From QZKY01 sp942492925 (lineage in GTDB: Bacteria; Pseudomonadota; Gammaproteobacteria; Burkholderiales; Burkholderiaceae_D), in NCBI GenBank assembly GCA_942492925.1, contig OW818641.1, positions 682,001-746,000 on the forward strand: a DNA stretch of 64,000 bases, read 5' to 3'. The translations under genes were made by a program, and so were the position numbers. Below the pieces are notes generated by a model. The model saw nothing but the letters and a program-made list of their open reading frames with translations, searched no databases and had not been told where the DNA came from. Shown here one piece after another: positions 7,865 through 16,578 of the stretch (position 1 is the stretch's first letter; every line of letters starts with the position of its first letter).

Positions 7865-8803
7865 ATGAGGTCACTCTTTAAGCGGAAAGGAACGAAGGGC
7901 ACGGGCTGGATGGCCATCGGTTTCCTGACCGAGGGTGTTGTCGCCGTCTGCGCGAATCGTGGCGGGGCGGGAAGCCGGCCCATTGTCGAGGGGGTGTCCT
8001 TCCATGCCGCTGCAAAAGATGCCCGCGCAAGCGCGCTGACGCGTCTGGAACGGGATGCGAATGCCTATCAATGTTCCTGTTTGTTGTCGCCGGATGATTG
8101 CCAAATCCTGTCGCTGGAAGCGCCGGTGGTGCCGCCGGACGAGCTGAAAAGCGCCGTGCGCTGGCGCCTGAAGGACATGCTCGATTTCCACATTGACGAT
8201 GCCACTTTCGACGTGCTGGCCATTCCGGCAGACAAAGGTGCCGCGAGTCGCCCTGGTAGCATGTTTGCTGTTGTGGCCAAGAATTTGCTGATCGGTCAAA
8301 CGCAAGCCATGTTCGACGATGCGGGCATTGAGCTGCGCGTGATTGATATTCCGGAAATGGCGCAACGCAACCTTGCTGCGTTGGCGGAGCCGGAGGGGCG
8401 CGCCGTGGCCATGTTATCCATAGGTGACGAGGGTGTGTTGTTGACCGTGACGGCTGGCGGTGAGCTGTATTTTTCGCGTCGCATGGAGGTGACCGCCGCG
8501 CAGTTGCTGCGCCATCCGGAAAGCGTTTACGAGCGGATTACGCTGGAAATGCAGCGCTCGCTGGATCACTTCGATCGACAGCACCATACCATCCCGCTGG
8601 CGAAGGTGGTGCTAGGCCCCATGGAAGACCCGAGCGGGTTGCGGGATTATCTGTCGAAAAACCTTTATGTTCCGGTGGAGTTGCTGGATCTGGAGTCGAT
8701 ACTCGATTTATCGCGCGTGCCGGAGTTAAAGGGCAAAGAAGCGCAGAGAAAATATCTGATGGTGATCGGGGCGGCCTTGCGCCACGAGGAGAAGGTGCTA
8801 TGA
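7865..8803 (+). CDS. mshI: MshI, PilM-like cytoplasmic actin-fold assembly protein
   Basis: Protein of 312 residues without signal peptide or membrane segment. It has the layout of MshI/PilM proteins: an actin-like fold that sits on the cytoplasmic face and binds the N-terminal tail of the PilN-like partner. Recognisable stretches are DELKSAVRWRLKDMLDFHID (the conserved helix after the first subdomain), AMLSIGDEGVLLTV and GELYFSRRMEVTA. Its stop overlaps the start of the next gene (ATGA), and that gene encodes the PilN-like partner. It begins the assembly block after a 126-bp gap. Confidence 0.8.
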   Translation: MRSLFKRKGTKGTGWMAIGFLTEGVVAVCANRGGAGSRPIVEGVSFHAAAKDARASALTRLERDANAYQCSCLLSPDDCQILSLEAPVVPPDELKSAVRWRLKDMLDFHIDDATFDVLAIPADKGAASRPGSMFAVVAKNLLIGQTQAMFDDAGIELRVIDIPEMAQRNLAALAEPEGRAVAMLSIGDEGVLLTVTAGGELYFSRRMEVTAAQLLRHPESVYERITLEMQRSLDHFDRQHHTIPLAKVVLGPMEDPSGLRDYLSKNLYVPVELLDLESILDLSRVPELKGKEAQRKYLMVIGAALRHEEKVL

Positions 8804-9567
8804 GTCAGCAGATCAATCTCTTCAACCCGATTTTTCTGAGAGAGAAAAAGCATTTTTCGGCCAAGACCATGGGGCAGGGACTTGGTCTGATTGTTGTCTG
8901 CACCTTGCTGTTGTTTGGCTATTCCCGATATCAAGTGTGGAAATTGAGTCAGGAGGCCACCAAAGTTTCAGCACAGTTAAAGCAGGCGCAGCAACAGTTG
9001 GCTTCCGTGACCGGAGCATTCGTGGCGCGCAAGAAGGATCTGCAACTGGAAGAGCAAGCCAAGCGCGCGCAACAGGAAGTGGAAGCGATGCAGCAAGCCT
9101 TTGCTCGCTTGCGCGGTGAAGAGTTTGGCACCCAGAAAGGCTATTCCGATTATTTGCGCGCATTTTCGCGTCAAATCGTCTCGGGCGTGTGGCTGACGGG
9201 ATTCAGCATCGAAGGCGGCGGGAATGCCATCGGTATTCAGGGAGCGGCGCTGACGCCCGAATTGATCCCGGGTTACATGAATCGGCTGAAGCGCGAGCCG
9301 GTGTTGCAAGGGAAGTCCTTTGCGACGTTTGAGATTCGCCAGCCCAAAGAAGTGGAGCAAAAACCTGCGGAGGTTGTCGCAGGGAAAAAAGAGAAAAAGG
9401 AAAGCGCGCCAGTCTCGCCGACTTATGTGGAATTCGATTTGCGTTCGGAAGGTCTGGAAAAAGCCGCTGAAAAAGGTGCGAGCGCTGCAGCCGGGGTTGT
9501 GAAACCGTCGGGCAATTCATCCGCCCCGCCATCCGCCAACCTCTCAAGTGGAGCCAAAGGATCATGA
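8800..9567 (+). CDS. PilN-like inner-membrane MSHA assembly protein (MshI2)
   Basis: Protein of 255 residues. The cytoplasmic start SQQINLFNPIF is the conserved PilN motif that docks on PilM/MshI. A single membrane segment follows (about residues 27-46), then a long coiled coil (about 48-108) and a small periplasmic domain. The C-terminal 60 residues are low-complexity (Lys/Glu, then Ser/Ala/Pro). It would form the alignment subcomplex with MshJ and link the cytoplasmic motor to the secretin. It overlaps both neighbours by 4 nt. Often called MshI2 or PilN in databases. Confidence 0.75.
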   Translation: MSQQINLFNPIFLREKKHFSAKTMGQGLGLIVVCTLLLFGYSRYQVWKLSQEATKVSAQLKQAQQQLASVTGAFVARKKDLQLEEQAKRAQQEVEAMQQAFARLRGEEFGTQKGYSDYLRAFSRQIVSGVWLTGFSIEGGGNAIGIQGAALTPELIPGYMNRLKREPVLQGKSFATFEIRQPKEVEQKPAEVVAGKKEKKESAPVSPTYVEFDLRSEGLEKAAEKGASAAAGVVKPSGNSSAPPSANLSSGAKGS

Positions 9568-10262
9568 GGCAGACTTGGGAAAAATTATTGCTGAGGCTGG
9601 ATGCGCTGAATTTGCGCGAGCGGGTGCTGGTGTTTAGTGGCGCGGCCTTGGTGCTGGCGTTCTTGCTGAATGCGCTGTTGCTGGATCCTGCATTCCGGCA
9701 GCAAAAAACACTGTCGCAGCAAATGAAGCTGGAACAGGAACAGACCACCAAAATCCAGCTGGAGATACAGAGCAAAGTGCGTGCGCAAGCCGAAGATCCG
9801 GACAAGCTCAATCAGGAAAAACTGAAGAAGCTGCAGCAGGAGATGGAAGGCTTGCGGGCCGACCTGACGGGCATGCAGAAAAACCTGGTGCCACCTCAAA
9901 AGATGACGATGGTGCTGGAAGATATTTTCAAGCGGAACGGACGGCTGAAACTGGTTTCGATGAAAAATTTGCCGCGAGTGAATCTGAACAAGCTGGAGCT
10001 GAAAAAGTCGGATAGCGCAACGACCAAGACATCGACATCGACGAAAGCGGATGTTGAAACCGGGGCGATCTATCAGCACGCCGTGGAAATTGTGGTCTAT
10101 GGCAATTATCTGGATGTGATGAATTATTTGACGGCGCTGGAGTCGATGCGCTGGCAACTGTACTGGAGCAAGGCGAAGTTTCAGGTGGAGTCCTATCCCA
10201 ATGGAACCTTGTCGCTGACGGTGTATACCTTGAGTCTGGATAAGACATGGCTAAATCTCTGA
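9564..10262 (+). CDS. mshJ: MshJ, PilO/GspM-like inner-membrane assembly protein
   Basis: Protein of 232 residues with a short cytoplasmic start, one membrane segment (about residues 23-43, VLVFSGAALVLAFLLNALLL), a long coiled coil rich in Gln, Glu and Lys (about 45-115), and a periplasmic ferredoxin-like domain typical of PilO/GspM proteins. It is expected to pair with the PilN-like protein encoded just before it, with which it overlaps by 4 nt. It also overlaps mshK by 16 nt. The call rests on architecture and order. Confidence 0.75.
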   Translation: MRQTWEKLLLRLDALNLRERVLVFSGAALVLAFLLNALLLDPAFRQQKTLSQQMKLEQEQTTKIQLEIQSKVRAQAEDPDKLNQEKLKKLQQEMEGLRADLTGMQKNLVPPQKMTMVLEDIFKRNGRLKLVSMKNLPRVNLNKLELKKSDSATTKTSTSTKADVETGAIYQHAVEIVVYGNYLDVMNYLTALESMRWQLYWSKAKFQVESYPNGTLSLTVYTLSLDKTWLNL

Positions 10263-10648
10263 TGCACTTCAGACGGTGGTTCCTGCTGGGCGTGCTGGCG
10301 ACGGCAGGCGCGGCCTCGGCTGAGGTGCTGGTCGATCCGACGCGTCCGCCTACTGCGCTGATTCCGGCCGAGGCGCGCACGTCAGCGGAATCGACCGGGC
10401 CGGTGTTGCAGTCGGTGCTGGTGTCGCGCGGAAGAAAGATCGCGATTATCAGCGGCAAGGAAGTGCGAGAGAATGACAAGTTTAATGGCGCGCGCGTGGT
10501 GCGGATTTCGGATACGGAAGTGATATTGCGAAGCGGTAAGCAGGTGCAGACATTGAAGCTCTTCCCGGATGGTGGTAAACAAAATGTGCAGCTTGGCAAG
10601 CGCAACACAACGAGCCAGCGCAGCAAAAAGACGCGGGGTAAGGAATGA
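10247..10648 (+). CDS. mshK: MshK, secreted PilP/GspC-like assembly protein
   Basis: Small protein of 133 residues with a signal sequence (FLLGVLATAGAASA, probable cut before EVL). The mature part starts DPTRPP, the hallmark of MshK and of PilP/GspC-like periplasmic linkers, then one compact domain (VLQSVLVSRGRKIAIISGKE). It probably connects the inner-membrane alignment complex with the MshL secretin. The ATG at 10247 has GGA 6 nt upstream; the ATG at 10262, touching the mshJ stop, would give a tidier signal peptide. It overlaps mshL by 4 nt. Confidence 0.75.
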   Translation: MAKSLMHFRRWFLLGVLATAGAASAEVLVDPTRPPTALIPAEARTSAESTGPVLQSVLVSRGRKIAIISGKEVRENDKFNGARVVRISDTEVILRSGKQVQTLKLFPDGGKQNVQLGKRNTTSQRSKKTRGKE

Positions 10649-12384
10649 GAAAAATACTTTTGATAATGTTGATGCTCTCGCTGGCGGCGTGCAAGCAAAC
10701 GGCTCCTCAACGTGGTACCTACGATCAAATCAACGCCGAGATGAACAAGGCGGTGGATGTCAACATGAAGCCTGCGCAGCCTGATGCGGTGGCCGCTTCA
10801 TTGCTGCCGCCGCTGGTGGTCGAAATGCCCAAATCTGGCAAGACTGGCGAGGAGCGCTTCAATCTGACTTTCAGCAATGCGCCCGCACAACAGTTTTTCA
10901 TGTCGATTGCTTCCGGCACGCGTTACAACATGATGGTGCATCCGGATGTGTCGGGGGCGATATCGGCGACATTGAAGAACGTGACGCTCTTCGAGGCGCT
11001 GGATGCAGTGCGGGAATTGTACGGCTACGAATACAAGGTGGAAGGCAATCGTATTTACATCAAGCCGTTGACGCTGCAAACGGCCATCTTCCGCGTGAAC
11101 TATCTTAATTACAATCGCAAGGGTGCATCGGACATTCGCGTGACATCCGGTTCTGTCAGCGATTCGATGTCCACCTCGGGAAGCTCGAGCGGCACGACCA
11201 GCACGGGAACAAGCTCGGGTACGACGACACACTCACTGGATAGCAGCAAGATCAGCACCACGTCAACCAGCAATTTCTGGGCAGAGTTGAAAACCTCGCT
11301 GGAAGCTATTGTTGGCAACAAGGAAGGGCGCAGCGTCGTGATTAACCCTCGCTCCGGTGTGGTTGTGGTGCGTGCGATGGCGGATGAATTGCGCAATGTG
11401 AGCGCGTTTTTGAAAGCGACGCAGCTTTCCGTCGATCGTCAAGTGATCCTGGAAGCCAAGATCATGGAAGTGGAATTGAATGATGGTTTTCAGTCCGGTA
11501 TCAATTGGTCTGTGTTCGGAACGGGCAGTAACAGCAAACTGTCTGCTGGTTTCCTGACGCCCAACGGCACACTCTCGTCGACTTCCGGCACGGCGAATAC
11601 GAGCGGCACAGGTCTGACCTCAACGGCCGGAACCTCGTTGAACTATAACGGAACGGTGGCTGCCAATTACGGCTCGGTGCTGCAAGGCGGTTTGTTCGGT
11701 TTGTCCTTCCAGGGCAATCATTTCGCCGGACTCATTTCCTTCCTGGAATCCCAGGGCACGGTGCATGTGCTCTCCAGTCCGCGCATTGCAACCTTAAATA
11801 ATGAAAAAGCGGTGCTGAAAGTCGGGACGGACGAATTCTTCGTGACCGAGGTCACCACCAACACCAGCACCTCCACGGGCAGCACGACGACGAATCCCAC
11901 GGCGTCCGTCAAGGTGCAGGCCTTTTTCTCTGGTGTGGCATTGGATGTGACGCCGCAAATCGACGACGACGACAATATTGTGCTGCACGTCCATCCATCC
12001 GTCAGTCAAGTTTCGACGGTGGAAAAAACGGTCAAACTGGGGAGCACGGGGTCCGGCTTGGGAGACTATGTATTGCCCTTGGCGTCGAGCGCTGTGTCGG
12101 AAACGGATAGCGTGGTGCGTGGCAAATCGGGCAGCATTATCGCGATTGGCGGCTTGATGCGTCAGTCTACCGTGTCGGATCGTTCGCAATTGCCGGGCGC
12201 GGGGGATTTGCCGGTAGTCGGTAACTTGTTCCGCAACACGGTGCGCGCAACGCAAAAACGTGAGCTGGTTATCCTGATTAAACCAACCATCGTGCAAGGT
12301 GGGGGCAACTGGGCGCAAGACATGATGGAAAGCAGCAAGCGCATCAAGGCGCTGGAGCCGCCTGCCGTTCGCGGACTGCAGTGA
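10645..12384 (+). CDS. mshL: MshL, outer-membrane secretin of the MSHA pilus (lipoprotein)
   Basis: Secretin of 579 residues. The signal peptide ends in a lipobox (LSLAAC, Cys16), so the protein is probably lipidated and sorted to the outer membrane. N-terminal secretin domains (about 70-150 and 250-330) include NVTLFEALDAVRELYGYEY. The C-terminal secretin barrel (about 340-560) shows the typical LSSPRIATLNNEKAVLKVG and DVTPQI. Two Ser/Thr/Gly-rich inserts (about 165-205 and 305-340) lie between domains. It forms the gated ring through which the pilus leaves the cell. It starts by a 4-nt overlap with mshK. Confidence 0.9.
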   Translation: MRKILLIMLMLSLAACKQTAPQRGTYDQINAEMNKAVDVNMKPAQPDAVAASLLPPLVVEMPKSGKTGEERFNLTFSNAPAQQFFMSIASGTRYNMMVHPDVSGAISATLKNVTLFEALDAVRELYGYEYKVEGNRIYIKPLTLQTAIFRVNYLNYNRKGASDIRVTSGSVSDSMSTSGSSSGTTSTGTSSGTTTHSLDSSKISTTSTSNFWAELKTSLEAIVGNKEGRSVVINPRSGVVVVRAMADELRNVSAFLKATQLSVDRQVILEAKIMEVELNDGFQSGINWSVFGTGSNSKLSAGFLTPNGTLSSTSGTANTSGTGLTSTAGTSLNYNGTVAANYGSVLQGGLFGLSFQGNHFAGLISFLESQGTVHVLSSPRIATLNNEKAVLKVGTDEFFVTEVTTNTSTSTGSTTTNPTASVKVQAFFSGVALDVTPQIDDDDNIVLHVHPSVSQVSTVEKTVKLGSTGSGLGDYVLPLASSAVSETDSVVRGKSGSIIAIGGLMRQSTVSDRSQLPGAGDLPVVGNLFRNTVRATQKRELVILIKPTIVQGGGNWAQDMMESSKRIKALEPPAVRGLQ

Positions 12385-12416
12385 TGATTTGATTTGAAAA
12401 AACGGTGAAAGAATAA

Positions 12417-13256
12417 ATGTACAAGGCGCATTTCGGTTTGCGAGAGTTGCCCTTCGGGATTACGCCCGACACGAGCTTTTTTTTCGCATGCGATGCGTAT
12501 CAAGCGGCGCTTAACACGGTGTTGATTGCGGCGAATGGCGGCGAAGGCTTCATCAAGGTCATCGGCGAAGTTGGCACGGGCAAAACCTTGTTGTGTCGCA
12601 AATTGATGGCCGCACTGGATGATAATTTTTATACGGCCTACATTCCGAATCCGTATCTGGAGCCGCGTGCCTTGATGCAGGCGCTTGCAGATGAACTGGA
12701 AATTGAGGGGGAGCGCGATGTGGATCAGCATCGCTTGCTCAAATCCATCAATCAGCGCCTGCTGGATTTGGCGGGTAGTGGCAAGAAAGTGTTGTTGTGC
12801 CTGGATGAGGCACAGGCCTTGCCGATCGAGAGTCTGGAGGCGCTGCGTCTGCTAACAAATCTGGAAACCGAGAAGCGCAAGTTGCTGCAAATTGTCATGT
12901 TTGGTCAACCTGAATTGGACGAAAAACTGGCGCAACAATCAATACGTCAGTTGATGCAACGAATTACCTTCGATTATCACCTGGAGCCGCTCTCCCGAAA
13001 TGACTTGACTTACTACGTGTCGCATCGCTTGCACGTGGCAGGGTACAGTGGGGGGCCATTGTTTACACCGTATGCACTGCGGTGGTTGCACAAGGCCAGT
13101 GGCGGCGTGCCGCGACTCATCAATATTTTGGCGCACAAATCGATGCTCACGGCGTACGGGGAAGGGCACCACCAAATTGGTGCAAGACACATGAAAGTGG
13201 CGGTGGGCGATACGGCCTCCGTGAAAAAAAAGACTCGGCCATTGTGGCCGCTTTAA
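12417..13256 (+). CDS. mshM: MshM, ExeA-like AAA ATPase
   Basis: ATPase of 279 residues in the ExeA/GspA family. Residues 50-57 are the Walker A motif GEVGTGKT, and about 125-131 the Walker B region LLCLDEAQ. SGGVPRLINILAHKSM near the C-terminus is the family's sensor-2 signature. MYKAHFGLRELPFGITPDT at the start is also diagnostic. Proteins of this family help insert or remodel the secretin in the envelope. MshM, unlike ExeA, lacks a membrane and peptidoglycan-binding part; mshN next door supplies a membrane protein. Confidence 0.88.
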   Translation: MYKAHFGLRELPFGITPDTSFFFACDAYQAALNTVLIAANGGEGFIKVIGEVGTGKTLLCRKLMAALDDNFYTAYIPNPYLEPRALMQALADELEIEGERDVDQHRLLKSINQRLLDLAGSGKKVLLCLDEAQALPIESLEALRLLTNLETEKRKLLQIVMFGQPELDEKLAQQSIRQLMQRITFDYHLEPLSRNDLTYYVSHRLHVAGYSGGPLFTPYALRWLHKASGGVPRLINILAHKSMLTAYGEGHHQIGARHMKVAVGDTASVKKKTRPLWPL

Positions 13257-13275
13257 GAGAGTGGAGTGATTGCGG

Positions 13276-14541
13276 ATGAGTCTGATCAACAAGATGCTAA
13301 AGGACCTGGATAAGCGCGGCGGCGACAATGCTGGAGCGGATGCTGCGCGCGCTTCCGTCAAGGCCGTCTCGCTTGGCGGTCGCAAAAAAGGTCGACCGAT
13401 GCTGTGGATCAGCCTGCTGGTGTTGGTTGCATTGGTCGCGGCTGCAGGTTGGGTTTTCCGGGACAAGGTGTTCAAGCGGGTGCCGCCGGTTGTGAAATCT
13501 GCGCCGGTTCCGCTGGTTTCTTCTGCGCCGCCATTGGTGACGGCGACACCGCCGGTTGCAACCGGCGTTGCAAAATCGACGGAGCCCGGCAAGTCTGTGC
13601 CGGACACGGTCGTGCAACCGCCACGCGTCGCGACCGTGGTGGCAACGCCGGCTGCCAAGTCGATGGCACCTGCCTCGACGGTTGCCGCGAAACCGGCAAT
13701 GCCGCCAACGGCTGCCACCGTGCCAAGCGTTCCTGTCAAAGCAGCACCAGCGCCAACATCAACGGCAGCAACTCAAACCAAGAAGACCTTACCGCCCGCA
13801 TCTGCCGCTACTACGCGCGTGGCGTCTGCCTCAGCGAAAACAACGCTGCCTGCACCTGCGACAATAGCCGAAGAGAAAATTGCTGCGCCAAAGAGGACGG
13901 CTGCACGCAAGTCGGCCAAGCGAGGAGCGGGTGCTGCACAAGCCAAGCAAGCCTCAATCGAAGTGACGCCGCAACAGCAAGCCGACAAGGATTACGGCAA
14001 AGCCATTGCCTTGATTGAAGCGGGACGCAATGCCGAAGCGATGGCGGTGTTAGAGGGCATATTGATGAAACAGTACAAGCATGCCGCAGCACGTCAGACG
14101 CTGGCGGGGCTGCTGATTGATGCCAAACGTTCCAGCGATGCAGTGAAAGTGTTGAAAGACGGTTTGCGGGTGGATTCGACTCAAACTGGGATGGCGATGA
14201 TTTTGGCGCGTCTGCAAGTGGATAAAGGCGACAATCGCGCTGCGCTGGCGACCTTGCAGCAATCCTTGCCTTACGCTAAAACCAAACCAGACTATCAAGC
14301 CTTCATCGCGGCCTTGTATCAGCGTGACAACCGTCACAAAGAAGCGATTGAACACTATCGCGCTGCGGTAGGGGAGTCGCCAGACAATGGGGTTTGGTGG
14401 ATGGGGTATGGCATTTCACTCAAGGCGGCCGGCCGGACCGCAGATGCCCGGGTCGCCTTTTCGCAAGCGCGGGATAGCGGCAAGTTGACCCCGCCGCTCA
14501 AAGCTTTTGTCGATCAGCAGTTGGCCGTGCTGCCGCAGTAA
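13276..14541 (+). CDS. mshN: MshN, membrane-anchored TPR protein
   Basis: Protein of 421 residues. The ATG at 13276 (MSLINKMLKDLDKRGG) is chosen because the signature MSLINKMLKDL is the normal MshN start and GGAG lies 9 nt before; the frame also opens at a TTG two codons earlier. One membrane segment (about 38-58) is followed by a long Pro/Ala/Thr-rich linker (about 65-215), then at least four TPR-like repeats (about 235-420; DYGKAIALIEAGRNAEAMAVLEG and later AFSQARDSGK). It probably spans the periplasm as a partner of MshM/MshL. It ends the msh locus. Confidence 0.82.
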   Translation: MSLINKMLKDLDKRGGDNAGADAARASVKAVSLGGRKKGRPMLWISLLVLVALVAAAGWVFRDKVFKRVPPVVKSAPVPLVSSAPPLVTATPPVATGVAKSTEPGKSVPDTVVQPPRVATVVATPAAKSMAPASTVAAKPAMPPTAATVPSVPVKAAPAPTSTAATQTKKTLPPASAATTRVASASAKTTLPAPATIAEEKIAAPKRTAARKSAKRGAGAAQAKQASIEVTPQQQADKDYGKAIALIEAGRNAEAMAVLEGILMKQYKHAAARQTLAGLLIDAKRSSDAVKVLKDGLRVDSTQTGMAMILARLQVDKGDNRAALATLQQSLPYAKTKPDYQAFIAALYQRDNRHKEAIEHYRAAVGESPDNGVWWMGYGISLKAAGRTADARVAFSQARDSGKLTPPLKAFVDQQLAVLPQ

Positions 14542-14560
14542 TACTCTATATATAGTAGTG

Positions 14561-14591
14561 AAACGCCCCGGTTGGTCCGGGGCGTTTTTTT
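14561..14591. terminator. Terminator between mshN and ubiD
   Basis: An 11-bp perfect stem (14561-14571 with 14577-14587), GC-rich in its centre, with a 5-nt loop and a T tract, ends the rightward msh transcript. The opposite strand also reads stem plus T-run, so it can end the convergent ubiD transcript too. Confidence 0.9.
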
Positions 14592-14620
14592 GGGGTGTTT
14601 TTTTACGGGCGTTAGCCTTA

Positions 14621-16105
14621 TTAGAGCCCCAGTTCTTGCCATAGGGCGTCAACCCGGGCGGTCACGTCCGGTGACATGTAAATGAGCTTGCCCCACACGC
14701 GGTCGGTTTCCCCTTTCCATTTGTTGGTGGCATCAATGCCCATTTTGCTGCCGAGGCCGCTGACTGGAGAGGCAAAATCCAGATAATCGATGGGCGTGTT
14801 TTCGGCGAAAACGGTATCGCGGCTGGGATCGACGCGGGTGGTGATGGCCCAGATAACTTCTTGCCAATTTCGGATGGGGATGTCTTCGTCGACGACCACG
14901 ATGAATTTGGTGTACATGAATTGCCGCAAAAAACTCCAGATGCCGAACATGACCCGTTTGGCGTGACCAGGGTAAGCCTTTTTGATTTGCACGACCGCCA
15001 TCCGGTAACTGCAGCCTTCCGGGGGCAGATAAAAGTCCAGGATTTCCGGGAATTGTTTTTGCAGTAATGGGACGAAAACGTCGTTCAGCGCCTCGCCTAA
15101 TATAGAGGGCTCATCCGGGGGTTTGCCGGTATACGTGGAGAGGTAGATCGGATTGCGGCGCATGGTGATCCGGTCAATCGTGAAAACCGGAAACCAGTCC
15201 TGCTCATTGTAATAGCCGGTATGGTCGCCAAAGGGGCCTTCGAGCGCATGCTGGTAACCGCTTGCGTGACCTGGGTCTGGCTGAATATGGCCTTCCAGAA
15301 CGATTTCAGCGTAAGCAGGTACTTGCAAATCGGAGCCGAGCGCCTTGGCGACCTCGGTTCGACTCCCGCGCAACAAGCCTGAAAATTGGTATTCAGACAA
15401 ATTATCGGGAACCGGCGTGACGGCGCCCAAAATGGTTGCAGGATCAGTGCCCAGCGCCACCGCAACAGGTAAGGGTGTTCCTGGATAAGTAAGCGCATGC
15501 TCACGAAAGTCCAGGGCCCCGCCGCGATGGGGGAGCCAGCGCATGATGACTTGATTGCGGTTCAAAACCTGCTGGCGGTAAATGCCGAGATTTTGACGGG
15601 CTTTGTGCGGGCCTTTTGTAATAACCAAGCCCCAAGTGATTAACGGTGACGCATCGTCTGGCCAGCAATGCTGGATAGGGAGGCGTGCCAAATCGACATC
15701 GCTTCCTTCCCACACAATTTCCTGACAAGGGGGCGCGCTGACGGTTTTGGGTTTCATGTCCCAGACGGCTTTGAGCAGGGAACCCAGGCCCATCGCATCT
15801 TTGAAATCATTGGGCGGTTCCGGTTCTTTTAGCGCGGCGAGCAGATGACCGATGCGACGCAGTTCAGTGACATCTGAAGCACCCATGCCGAGTGCGACGC
15901 GCTTGGTTGTGCCGAAGAGATTGGCAAGCACGGGAATGGAAAAACCGGTCGGCTGTTCAATCAAAAGTGCGGGTCCAGCGTTCGCCAGTGTACGGCGACA
16001 GACTTCCGTAATTTCTAAGTGAGGCGAGAGAGGCGTCGTAAGACGTTTCAATTCGCCGAGATGTTGAAGCTGGGAAATAAAATCTCTCAAGTCGCGATAT
16101 TTCAT
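14621..16105 (-). CDS. ubiD: 4-hydroxy-3-polyprenylbenzoate decarboxylase UbiD
   Basis: Enzyme of 494 residues, full family length. It removes the carboxyl group of 4-hydroxy-3-polyprenylbenzoate in ubiquinone synthesis and needs the prenylated flavin made by UbiX. The N-terminus MKYRDLRDFISQLQHLGELK and the internal TWGLVITKGPHKARQNLGIYRQQV and HRGGALDFREH segments are characteristic of UbiD; EIVLEGHIQP carries the conserved acidic active-site region. It stands alone between the msh terminator and the divergent lytic transglycosylase gene. ubiC of the same pathway lies 28 kb away. Confidence 0.95.
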   Translation of the reverse strand: MKYRDLRDFISQLQHLGELKRLTTPLSPHLEITEVCRRTLANAGPALLIEQPTGFSIPVLANLFGTTKRVALGMGASDVTELRRIGHLLAALKEPEPPNDFKDAMGLGSLLKAVWDMKPKTVSAPPCQEIVWEGSDVDLARLPIQHCWPDDASPLITWGLVITKGPHKARQNLGIYRQQVLNRNQVIMRWLPHRGGALDFREHALTYPGTPLPVAVALGTDPATILGAVTPVPDNLSEYQFSGLLRGSRTEVAKALGSDLQVPAYAEIVLEGHIQPDPGHASGYQHALEGPFGDHTGYYNEQDWFPVFTIDRITMRRNPIYLSTYTGKPPDEPSILGEALNDVFVPLLQKQFPEILDFYLPPEGCSYRMAVVQIKKAYPGHAKRVMFGIWSFLRQFMYTKFIVVVDEDIPIRNWQEVIWAITTRVDPSRDTVFAENTPIDYLDFASPVSGLGSKMGIDATNKWKGETDRVWGKLIYMSPDVTARVDALWQELGL

Positions 16106-16237
16106 CTTTGTTTATTTTTCATCAAGTCTTTGTTGTGGGTCGCGGTATTTCGTGTAACGCATTGATTTTAATGGGATTAAATATGTATGGTGGGCCTGTC
16201 AAATCATTAACCACAGCAAAAATATGATTTTAAAGGG

Positions 16238-16266
16238 TTGACGTGCTTAAAAACCGAACATAGAAT
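16238..16266 (+). promoter_or_regulatory. Strong sigma-70-like promoter of the lytic transglycosylase gene
   Basis: TTGACG (16238-16243) and TAGAAT (16261-16266) are separated by 17 nt; each hexamer matches 5 of 6 consensus bases. Transcription would begin near 16273, leaving a leader of about 305 nt before the ATG at 16579. Confidence 0.65.
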
Positions 16267-16272
16267 TCGCCA

Positions 16273-16578
16273 AAATTAAAAAAACCAGTTTCCAAAGAAG
16301 CAGCAAGTTTGCGACGTGCCAAAAAGGCAATTGCAATATTTTCTGGGGGTCGGGTCCCCGTACCACATTGTAAGGAGTGATTTCACGAGACGTCAGTCTC
16401 AAACCCGAAAAAGTTTTTTGGCGTGAGGCACAGGAAGTGCAGCGCCAGAAGTTCGATACGGCGTCAAGGTTTCGCGACAAGCAGGCGAACCTGGGCGCGA
16501 GTAGTGATTCACGGCAGACGCTGTTCTGCATTTAACGATCAAGAAATTATGCGAATCCGTGATGAGTCAGGAGGTACT
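16273..16578 (+). other. Long structured 5' leader of the lytic transglycosylase gene
   Basis: About 305 nt between the predicted transcription start and the ATG hold no credible gene. Visible folds are GGGG/CCCC around 16345-16360, GAGAC/GTCTC around 16387-16400, and a two-part stem at 16419-16447 (TGGCG with CGCCA, inner GCAC with GTGC). The coding frame stays open back to a GTG at 16423, but the 52 extra residues are Arg-rich and unlike an exported protein's start. I recognise no known riboswitch class. Confidence 0.45.

Noticed and set aside
16423..16578. GTG start extending the lytic transglycosylase by 52 residues
   Set aside because: The extra residues are Arg-rich and unlike a signal anchor, whereas the ATG at 16579 has a perfect AGGAGGT 4 nt upstream.
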